Source: CAZHUM01 sp046484045 (GTDB lineage: Archaea; Thermoplasmatota; Thermoplasmata; Halarchaeoplasmatales; Halarchaeoplasmataceae). Taken from it: a stretch of DNA of 9,566 nucleotides. The notes below the pieces were generated by a model. It worked only from the letters and a program-made list of their open reading frames with translations, was not told the origin of the DNA and did no database searches. The stretch spans positions 1-9,566 of the forward strand of contig JAWOBZ010000037.1 of the NCBI GenBank assembly GCA_046484045.1, in the 5' to 3' direction. Of this stretch, positions 1-5,185 are shown in pieces. Each line of letters starts with the position of its first letter. Positions within the stretch are counted from its first letter, which is position 1. Position numbers and translations under genes: made by a program.

Positions 1-1
1 A

Positions 2-166
2 AGATCGAACGGAATATTGAAAACACTTGGATTGGAATGCCCTCCAATCCAAGGGAAGAAACATGTCAAAACATGGGTTTACTTCGTGTTGATCGAACGA
101 ATATTGATAGCTATATCGAAATATGAGGAGAATCCAGAAGCGAATCTAAGGAGGATTACAATATGA
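2..166 (+). CDS. Possible C-terminal end of a transposase (5' end outside window)
   Basis: An open frame enters from the left edge and ends at TGA 164-166, giving about 54 residues. Its pattern, with NGILKTLGL near the start, then GKKHVKTWVY, a hydrophobic helix (FVLIERILIAI) and a basic end (NPEANLRRITI), resembles the last segment of DDE transposases found in archaeal insertion sequences, where a short Leu-rich helix follows the catalytic Glu region. No catalytic residue is visible because the body of the gene lies outside the window. A second frame (1-126) is also open but its translation looks less protein-like. If the call is right, the right end of an insertion sequence should lie close downstream, but I could not identify a terminal inverted repeat. 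The family assignment is a pattern judgement only. Confidence 0.4.
   Translation, partial: RSNGILKTLGLECPPIQGKKHVKTWVYFVLIERILIAISKYEENPEANLRRITI
3..107 (+). repeat. Imperfect direct repeat, two copies of about 17 bases
   Basis: GATCGAACGGAATATTGA (3-20) recurs as GATCGAACGAATATTGA (91-107), differing by one G. The copies are 88 bases apart, in different positions relative to the reading frame, and they bracket the 26-53 hairpin. They could be a sequence-level duplication, protein-binding sites or chance. Confidence 0.6.
26..53. repeat. Perfect 11-bp inverted repeat with 6-base loop
   Basis: CTTGGATTGGA (26-36) and its exact reverse complement TCCAATCCAAG (43-53) flank the loop ATGCCC. The hairpin lies inside the putative transposase tail, so it would form in mRNA or in single-stranded DNA. 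A perfect 11-bp match is unlikely by chance in so short a stretch, but its role is unknown. Confidence 0.8.
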
Positions 167-197
167 AAGGGGAATTATGAATCACCCTCTAGTAAGA

Positions 198-206
198 TAT
201 TTATAT
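198..206 (+). promoter_or_regulatory. TATA box for the DUF5828-permease unit
   Basis: TATTTATAT is a good archaeal TATA element. Its centre near 203 is about 26 bases before the ATG at 229, the spacing expected if transcription begins at or next to that codon. This favours a leaderless mRNA. It argues against the ATG at 205, which lies inside the TATA box. Confidence 0.6.
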
Positions 207-228
207 GGTGATTTTTTTACTTTCGCAT

Positions 229-795
229 ATGGTTTCTGAGATCGAGATGACCAACGCGGGTTTTAAATATCATGGATCATGGGACGACATCTGTAATTTT
301 GCTAGACATCTAGAGATCGTTTTTAATAAGTGCGTAAGGAATGAAGATTCCATTGGTAGATATCACGAGTGGAGACCGAGAGAGGAAGAAGACGATAAAG
401 ACTTGAAAGTAAAAACGGCTAAAGAGGCGGACGTTAGAACAAAAGATTGTGAAAGAGAATTCAGCGGAACAAAAGAGGAATTGAGGGACGTAGAATCGGA
501 TTTTATTAAATCTGTTTACGATATCGAGAATGGCCAAAATCCCCGTGAAGATATTAAAGACGCAACAAAACACATTGAGAGGCTTTTAGAAGTTAAGTCC
601 ATCCAATCTATAAGAAAAATGGAAGATATAATATACACGTGGATAATGCTGAGATTTAATCCCTGCTACTTTGATACCGATGATTTTTCTGTAAATTTGG
701 AAGGCAAAGATGAAGATTACTTTATCACTTTTAACATATCTGACGAGGAAAAACGTAACGAGATAAAATCCATCTTGAAAAAAGAAGGATTTTAA
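229..795 (+). CDS. DUF5828-family protein, function unknown
   Basis: A 188-residue soluble, charged protein. It matches my memory of the haloarchaeal DUF5828 family in order and spacing: an N-terminal GFKYHGSWDD (residues 11-20), HEWRP (46-50), KTAKEA (62-67), a variable charged middle, a helix with RKMEDIIY (129-136), and the block NPCYFDTDDFSVNL (144-157), which in relatives reads roughly 'APYYFDN..ISANL'. No catalytic motif, signal peptide or membrane segment is seen. I chose ATG 229 over ATG 205 because the upstream TATA box fits a leaderless start there and family members begin only a few residues before GFK; ATG 247 is a weaker alternative. Its stop overlaps the permease start (TAATG), so the two are probably co-translated. 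The partnership with a PiT permease suggests, by inference only, a cytoplasmic accessory role. Confidence 0.72.
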   Translation: MVSEIEMTNAGFKYHGSWDDICNFARHLEIVFNKCVRNEDSIGRYHEWRPREEEDDKDLKVKTAKEADVRTKDCEREFSGTKEELRDVESDFIKSVYDIENGQNPREDIKDATKHIERLLEVKSIQSIRKMEDIIYTWIMLRFNPCYFDTDDFSVNLEGKDEDYFITFNISDEEKRNEIKSILKKEGF

Positions 796-1739
796 TGATA
801 GAAATTTTGATTTTTTTTGTGTTGTGTGCTGCTGTCTTTACAAGCATCTCTATAGGTGCGTCCTCAGTTCCGCCTGCATTTGGTCCAGTTACCTCTTCCG
901 GCTCTTCTGGCGTACTCGAATCCGCCCTCTTGGCGGGGATAGCTGCTGCTGTCGGAGCCATAGTGCAGGGTGGCAGCGTGACCAATACTATAGGAACCGG
1001 TATCATTACAGGCGATATAACAACCCTACAGGCATTCGCCATCTTGTTGATAGCATCTATACTGGTCATCGCTAGTGTCATTACCAAATATCCCATGCCT
1101 ACGGCATTTACCGTTGTTGGTGCAGTTATAGGTAGTGCGTTGAGCTTTGGAAACGGGCTTCGATGGGGATCCATTCAAAAAGTTTTAGGATACTGGGTAT
1201 TGATCCCGTTCCTTGCTATAGGGATAGGATACATGATCTCCAAAGCATTAAGGTATTTTTTACCTAAAGAGGGTTCTAAAAAACCCATCAGACATCTTAC
1301 ACTGCTCATGGGTCTCTTCGTTGCTTACAACGCAGGTGCTAATTCGGTTGGTCTCGCCGTGGGTCCACTTAAATCGTTAAATTATTCCATAGTCATTCTG
1401 CTATTGATGGGAGGGGTGTCTATACTTATCGGTGCATGGATATTTTCTCCCAAAATAATCGACGCAGTCTCTTTTGAATATTCAAATATAGGTCCTCGAA
1501 GATCGGTGGCGGCACTTGGTACTGCAGCTATTTTAGCTCAAATCGGTATCCTACTCGGGATCCCGATATCTTTCAATGAAGCTATAATTGCGGCCATAAT
1601 AGGCAGTGGGTTGGTGGTTGGAAAATCAAATGTCAGTCGGAAGAAGATAACATTCACTACCGTAGCGTGGATAGGGGCCTTCTTCCTTGCTATCGGACTC
1701 ACATACCTTCTGGGAAATGCACTCCAATATTTTTTCTGA
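795..1739 (+). CDS. PiT-family anion permease, probably inorganic phosphate
   Basis: A 314-residue, very hydrophobic membrane protein with the inverted two-repeat design of the PiT (PF01384) family: repeat one carries GASSVPPAFGP (21-31) and a Pro-rich turn at 100-102, and repeat two carries GANSVGLAVGP (181-191) and GIPIS (255-259). About eight to ten transmembrane helices are evident, with a short charged loop near 152-166, so it is a compact member lacking a long central cytosolic domain. The family moves phosphate with Na+ or H+, and some members carry sulfate. The canonical GAND aspartate is serine in both repeats, so the substrate and coupling ion are uncertain. A Shine-Dalgarno site GAAGGAT (784-790) lies inside the upstream gene, 4 bases before the ATG, and the start overlaps that gene's stop by one base, indicating translational coupling. 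Confidence 0.82.
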   Translation: MIEILIFFVLCAAVFTSISIGASSVPPAFGPVTSSGSSGVLESALLAGIAAAVGAIVQGGSVTNTIGTGIITGDITTLQAFAILLIASILVIASVITKYPMPTAFTVVGAVIGSALSFGNGLRWGSIQKVLGYWVLIPFLAIGIGYMISKALRYFLPKEGSKKPIRHLTLLMGLFVAYNAGANSVGLAVGPLKSLNYSIVILLLMGGVSILIGAWIFSPKIIDAVSFEYSNIGPRRSVAALGTAAILAQIGILLGIPISFNEAIIAAIIGSGLVVGKSNVSRKKITFTTVAWIGAFFLAIGLTYLLGNALQYFF

Positions 1740-1776
1740 ATTGACGACGGATATCACTTTCACTTTCCCCTCTTCT
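1730..1776 (+). terminator. Possible T/pyrimidine-rich terminator after the permease
   Basis: A run of six T (1730-1735) at the end of the coding region is followed by a pyrimidine tract, TTCACTTTCCCCTCTTCTT, ending near 1776. Archaeal termination commonly uses T-rich non-template strands without a hairpin. The tract lies just before the nurA promoter, where a stop would be expected. Confidence 0.35.
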
Positions 1777-1787
1777 TAAAATATAAG
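1777..1787 (+). promoter_or_regulatory. TATA box for nurA-herA
   Basis: TTAAAATATAAG contains an archaeal TATA element centred near 1782. A start about 26 bases on would fall at 1806-1810, giving a leader of only a few bases before the nurA ATG at 1813, where no Shine-Dalgarno site is seen. Confidence 0.55.
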
Positions 1788-1812
1788 TACATAGTATAAG
1801 ATGCCCGTTTGA

Positions 1813-2832
1813 ATGATAAAAGAGCTCTGGGATATATTAGCTGGAATGGAATCCATACCCGATGAATGGGGTGAACCCTATTTCAGCCAGGCTGATTACT
1901 ATGACCCGTATCCGCTTGACAAAGATAATTTTCATTCATTTGATGGAAAGATGGATGAAAGGCGGATCTGTTGTGTGGACGGAGGAAATAATACAGTTTA
2001 CGTATCGCCGAACAGGACTGTCCACCTCCTCAGGGTGTACTTCAACCTCTTTAAAGGGAAAAAACGTGCTGAACATGTCAATCCAATGAGTTGTTTTTTG
2101 GTTTCGAAATTGAAGGGTGAGGAGATCCATAGTGAGATAAAGCTGGTCGAAGGCGATATACCGATAGAAAAGAAGAGTTACACGACCATCAGAACGGAAT
2201 TGGATGACAACAAGCTGACGAACGTCGGTCACACAGTCAGAAAATACTTGGAATGGGATGCGGCAAGATATGCAGTTGAAGAGTACCTGGACGAGGGAGA
2301 TATTCTCGTCAGGGACGGCGTCTTACAGACGGGTGTCGAGGAAGAGAAGATATATGCGGATAGGCTTTATGAAACTGTAGAAGAGAGCGGGGTGTATCTA
2401 GTGGGACTAGCGAAAACATCCTCGCTGAGAACGACGCTTGGATATCCGCTTTTGGCTGCGATCCAATACCTCGCTAGAGATACTGATCACAAACAGTGGT
2501 ACTACAACCCCATCGCGGACAACGAACATCCGGACCACAAGGGAGATATGTACGTGGTAAAGTACCATCCGGATTCAGAGTACGCATTCAGGACTGAGTT
2601 CTATCGTGAACAGGATTGTCCCGTAGAGGATATACTGGGTCATCTCTCTTTTCAAGCACGTGATCCGATATTTTTAGGATATCCATACGGTCTCGTGGAA
2701 GCGGATCAGAGAGCCAGAGTGCCCGACGAAGAAGTGGAGTACTTGAAAGGTTTAAGTCTAAGTAAGATGGGCGTTCTGACGAAATACGGTGCCAGGTGTA
2801 CCGATGCCCACGATAGATTGAGTAATATATAG
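1813..2832 (+). CDS. nurA: NurA 5'-3' DNA nuclease
   Basis: A 339-residue protein with the NurA domain. NurA is a Mn2+-dependent nuclease (RNase H-like fold) that forms a dimer docked on the HerA hexamer and degrades the 5' strand at double-strand breaks. Visible motifs are the first acidic motif CCVDGGNN (Asp56), a second acidic segment ILVRDG (Asp168), the VGLAKTS segment with Lys201, and the C-terminal signature GYPYGLVEADQRAR (289-302), which closely matches archaeal NurA proteins. Motif I reads DGG where many relatives have DGS. The gene leads a two-gene unit, 10 bases ahead of herA, and has its own TATA box; the ATG at 1813 has almost no leader. The adjacent helicase gene makes the assignment strong. 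Exact equivalence of individual residues to those of characterised NurA enzymes is by motif, not by alignment. Confidence 0.9.
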   Translation: MIKELWDILAGMESIPDEWGEPYFSQADYYDPYPLDKDNFHSFDGKMDERRICCVDGGNNTVYVSPNRTVHLLRVYFNLFKGKKRAEHVNPMSCFLVSKLKGEEIHSEIKLVEGDIPIEKKSYTTIRTELDDNKLTNVGHTVRKYLEWDAARYAVEEYLDEGDILVRDGVLQTGVEEEKIYADRLYETVEESGVYLVGLAKTSSLRTTLGYPLLAAIQYLARDTDHKQWYYNPIADNEHPDHKGDMYVVKYHPDSEYAFRTEFYREQDCPVEDILGHLSFQARDPIFLGYPYGLVEADQRARVPDEEVEYLKGLSLSKMGVLTKYGARCTDAHDRLSNI

Positions 2833-2842
2833 GTGATGAAAG

Positions 2843-4345
2843 ATGCCGATAGGCCAGATAATAGGTGGAGAGTACGGAGAACTGTGTATCAGACAGAAGA
2901 GCGGGAAGGTCATCGAGATAGGTGACCTTCTTTCGATCGGAGATATCATACTCCAGGTCAACGACTTGAAGTACGGATCTCTCATAGAGGACAACGATCT
3001 AGCTAGGATAAGCGGGATGGAGCTCGAGGGATACGAAGAAGTTAGTTTGATGGAGGAAGAAGTTCGGAATTACATCCATGCCAGCGCTAAACCGTTGGTT
3101 CACGTGAAGAACGGTCAGCCCAAGATACCGAAAACATTACCAAGGTTCTTCGGAACAGTGGATCGAGTGGTTAAGGAGGATTTCGAGTTCATGGAGAAGC
3201 CCGAGAACAGCCTGTATCTAGGTAAGATCAGGAGCGGTAGTCATACACTGGACGTGCCGGTTTATATCAACGGTAAGGAAGCACTATCGCATCACATACT
3301 GATACCCGCTACTACAGGGAGGGGGAAAAGCAACTTGGTCAAGGTGATGCTGTGGAATCTGATAGACAAGGATTACTGTGGAATACTGGTGATCGATCCA
3401 CACGATGAGTACTACGGCAGGAACGAGAAAGGAGCTAAGGACCATCCAGGAGCTAAAGACAAGGTGCTCTATTACTCACCGAATCCACCACCCGGTGGTT
3501 ATTCACTCAGGATCAATCTATCGGTATTAAAACCGTGGCATCTGAACGGTATCGTAGAGTTGACGGATGCACAGACACAGGCTATGTACGTTTATTATAC
3601 TATATATAGAGAGAACTGGCTGGAGAATCTGTTGATAACCACGTCTGATGAAGCTTCTTCACACGGCATACACGAATCGACGCTGGATGCGTTGAAGAGG
3701 AAATTGGGATTGACGTTCGATATGAGAGCTGTGAACAGCGGTGTGAGGACCATGGGCAATATCTTCGTTACCAACGGTGGAGAGAGCATGATAGAGGATA
3801 TCGCTAACTCTATCGAGAACGGCAGCAAAGTGATACTGGACACGAGTTCCATACCGCAGGACAAAGAGTTATTGATAGCCGGTATAATAACCAGCAAGGT
3901 ATTCCAGCGCTACAAGCATTACAAAGAGAGGGGAGAACTGGACAGCAAACCCACCGTGGGGATCGTTATCGAAGAAGCACCCAGGGTTCTCGGTGATAGA
4001 GCGGGAAGGAACGTGTTCCATCAGATCGCCAGAGAGGGCAGGAAGTTCAGAGTGGGGTTGATAGCTATAACTCAGTTATCCAGCATGATCCCCCGCGAGA
4101 TCTTGGCCAACATGAACACAAAGATTATTCTTGGTAACGAGATGAAGAGTGAGAGGGAAGCGATCATCGGTAGCGCGGCACAGGATCTCTCTAAAGACAG
4201 CAAGAACATCGCCAGTCTGGATAAGGGTGAGGCGATAGTGAGCAGTATATTCACTAAGTTCGCTGTGCCTATCAAGATAGACCTGTTCGACGATGTCGTG
4301 GATGCACAGAAAGGAGAAGAGAAGAAGCTGGAGTTCTACGGGTGA
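2843..4345 (+). CDS. herA: HerA hexameric DNA translocase/helicase
   Basis: A 500-residue FtsK/HerA-type P-loop ATPase that pumps duplex DNA and drives NurA resection. The N-terminal part (about 1-115) fits a HAS-barrel domain. Walker A is ATTGRGKSN (156-164, Lys162), Walker B is ILVIDPHDE (181-189), a helical insert follows (about 230-320), and a later strand VGIVIEEAP (372-380) leads to AREGRKFRVGLIAITQ (396-411), the region that carries the sensor and arginine-finger residues in this family. The end (431-482) matches HerA proteins in the stretch that includes SLDKGEAIV. The length is normal. A perfect 7-base Shine-Dalgarno match, AGGTGAT (2831-2837), overlaps the nurA stop and lies 5 bases before the ATG, so translation is coupled to nurA. 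The first Walker A glycine is alanine, which I recall as usual in haloarchaeal-type HerA. Confidence 0.93.
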   Translation: MPIGQIIGGEYGELCIRQKSGKVIEIGDLLSIGDIILQVNDLKYGSLIEDNDLARISGMELEGYEEVSLMEEEVRNYIHASAKPLVHVKNGQPKIPKTLPRFFGTVDRVVKEDFEFMEKPENSLYLGKIRSGSHTLDVPVYINGKEALSHHILIPATTGRGKSNLVKVMLWNLIDKDYCGILVIDPHDEYYGRNEKGAKDHPGAKDKVLYYSPNPPPGGYSLRINLSVLKPWHLNGIVELTDAQTQAMYVYYTIYRENWLENLLITTSDEASSHGIHESTLDALKRKLGLTFDMRAVNSGVRTMGNIFVTNGGESMIEDIANSIENGSKVILDTSSIPQDKELLIAGIITSKVFQRYKHYKERGELDSKPTVGIVIEEAPRVLGDRAGRNVFHQIAREGRKFRVGLIAITQLSSMIPREILANMNTKIILGNEMKSEREAIIGSAAQDLSKDSKNIASLDKGEAIVSSIFTKFAVPIKIDLFDDVVDAQKGEEKKLEFYG

Positions 4346-4391
4346 GTTGTGGTCTTAATTCATAAAGAAACGTCATCCTTCAATTTATCGA

Positions 4392-4402
4392 TTTTATTTT
4401 TT
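4392..4402 (+). terminator. T-rich terminator candidate after nurA-herA
   Basis: TTTTATTTTTT lies 47 bases after the herA stop and just before the convergent toxin gene. A T-tract of this kind without an obvious hairpin is the usual archaeal termination signal. Confidence 0.45.
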
Positions 4403-4409
4403 ACTTCAT

Positions 4410-4685
4410 CTAACACTTGATACCCTGAATATCTCTGTAAGACTTTTTCCTGGGAGCGATCTTTTCAACTAAAATCTCTTCCTTCTCTTCGTCCACCCAA
4501 TAGATAGCCCTGTGTTCTCCTACCCTTAATCTATATAATACCGGGTCAGATGTTCCCGCGAGTTTCTTGATGTCTGCATTTTTAAGTTTCTTCAACGATT
4601 CTTTGAGTCTATTAGAAGTCTCTTTAGGTAAATTTTTAAGCTCTTTCTCAACTTTAGGGTTGAGGAGTATATCATACGTCTTCAA
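4410..4685 (-). CDS. RelE/ParE-superfamily toxin
   Basis: A 91-residue basic protein with the RelE fold pattern: an N-terminal strand (YDILLNP), two helices (about 11-36), then YRLRVGEHRAIYWV (51-64), a turn rich in Asp/Glu, ILVEKIAPRKKSYR (71-84) and a short tail. RelE toxins cleave mRNA on the ribosome, while ParE members poison gyrase; the YRLRVGEHR pattern and the closing RKKSYR favour the RelE-like ribonuclease group. The usual His of 'HRK.VY' is Pro78 here, so activity is uncertain. It starts at TTG (4685), since no ATG fits the family N-terminus; AAAGGAG lies 10 bases upstream inside the antitoxin gene, and the two genes overlap by 14 bases. Low initiation at TTG would keep toxin below antitoxin. 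Just past its stop the alternative frame stays open for 20 codons, raising the possibility of a frameshift (see findings). Confidence 0.82.
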   Translation of the reverse strand: MKTYDILLNPKVEKELKNLPKETSNRLKESLKKLKNADIKKLAGTSDPVLYRLRVGEHRAIYWVDEEKEEILVEKIAPRKKSYRDIQGIKC

Positions 4686-4869
4686 GTTTAACGTACTCCT
4701 TTCTCTCTGTTTCTCTAATCCTTCTGTACACTTCGTCTATGAGATCTAATTCTTCTTTACTGATGTCTAGGAGTCTTTCTATTATATGATCGTAGGATTC
4801 TCCTTTTCTACCCAGGTGTTTCAATTGATTCTTTGTTTTTTCCTTCACCGCTATAGTTGTTCTTCCCAT
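4672..4869 (-). CDS. Small antitoxin, DUF7557/VapB-like
   Basis: A 65-residue protein. The N-terminal strand TTIAVKEKTKNQLKHLG, followed by KGESYDHIIERLL, is the pattern of short archaeal VapB/CopG-like antitoxins (DUF7557): a DNA-binding beta strand, then two helices forming a ribbon-helix-helix dimer. The charged C-terminal half (38-65) would be the toxin-binding arm. I chose the ATG at 4869. The frame stays open to 5091, but the extra 74 residues look non-coding, and a TATA element lies about 30 bases before 4869. There is no Shine-Dalgarno site, consistent with a near-leaderless mRNA. It comes first in the pair and overlaps the toxin gene by 14 bases, the usual antitoxin-then-toxin order, and probably represses its own promoter. 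Confidence 0.78.
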   Translation of the reverse strand: MGRTTIAVKEKTKNQLKHLGRKGESYDHIIERLLDISKEELDLIDEVYRRIRETERKEYVKLEDV

Positions 4870-4895
4870 GATGTTATGTATATTAATTATAACTC

Positions 4896-4902
4896 TTATA
4901 AA
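4896..4902 (-). promoter_or_regulatory. TATA box of the antitoxin-toxin operon
   Basis: TTATAAA on the plus strand reads TTTATAA on the minus strand. Its centre is about 30 bases before the antitoxin ATG, which places the start of transcription within a few bases of the coding region. The element is nearly symmetric and also sits about 26 bases before the plus-strand Shine-Dalgarno site at 4924, so divergent transcription is possible. Confidence 0.5.
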
Positions 4903-4936
4903 TTTTATGCATAGGTACCTCCCAAGGAGGATATTC

Positions 4937-5118
4937 ATGATGGTCTTTTGCTGAATCAATTTGTGTGCGGTCTGATGTCTTTTGCGTGTAAAGATGTCAG
5001 AGATATGACGGGTTTTTCGATACAGAGGGGCAGGGAGGGAAACAAGGAAGATTCCAAAGTCTATGTATTCGATATATTGACCGCTGAACAAGCCCAGAAG
5101 AAATATGGCAGATTATAA
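4937..5118 (+). pseudogene. Possible small gene broken by a frameshift, unknown function
   Basis: A strong Shine-Dalgarno site AAGGAGG (4924-4930) lies 6 bases before ATG 4937, but that frame stops at once (MMVFC, TGA 4952-4954). In another frame the sequence is open from 4915 to TAA 5116-5118, with an internal ATG at 4975 giving 47 residues; its last part (NKEDSKVYVFDILTAEQ and on to a KKYGRL end) reads like real protein. One extra T in the TTTT run at 4946-4949 would join the strong start to this frame, giving a 60-residue protein. It could be a decayed gene, a sequencing error, a -1 frameshifted gene, or a 47-residue gene from ATG 4975. I do not recognise the product. With the flanking promoters this is all I see in the 316 bases between the antitoxin and mre11. 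Confidence 0.3.
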
Positions 5119-5154
5119 TTTTAGGATCCATTTTCACCCACCTCCCTCAGTAAA

Positions 5155-5163
5155 CTTTTAAAC
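5155..5163 (+). promoter_or_regulatory. TATA box for mre11-rad50
   Basis: CTTTTAAAC is centred about 27 bases before the ATG at 5186, which predicts transcription beginning at the start codon itself. No Shine-Dalgarno site is present before that ATG, consistent with a leaderless mRNA. A pyrimidine-rich stretch precedes it (5131-5149). Confidence 0.55.
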
Positions 5164-5185
5164 CCTATTTTCTCATGACCCTACG

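Noticed and set aside
205..228. ATG 205 as the start of the DUF5828 gene
   Set aside because: The ATG is part of the TATA element, and the eight extra residues (MVIFLLSH) do not resemble the family N-terminus.
163..239. Mini-frames MKGEL (163-180, after AAGGAGG at 149-154) and a 20-residue frame from ATG 177
   Set aside because: Both are too short, overlap the TATA box region and have no protein-like character. The Shine-Dalgarno-like string lies within the last codons of the transposase-like tail.
731..1174. A 147-codon minus-strand frame opposite the permease
   Set aside because: It is an antisense shadow of a membrane-protein gene, with no recognisable motif and no promoter or ribosome site.
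1801..1812. A 4-codon upstream frame (ATG CCC GTT TGA) abutting the nurA start
   Set aside because: The predicted transcription start near 1806-1810 lies after its ATG, so it is probably not in the mRNA.
4870..5091. A 74-residue N-terminal extension of the antitoxin
   Set aside because: The extension is rich in Ile, Arg and aromatic residues unlike the family, while a TATA box lies about 30 bases before the ATG at 4869, which matches the normal length of such antitoxins.
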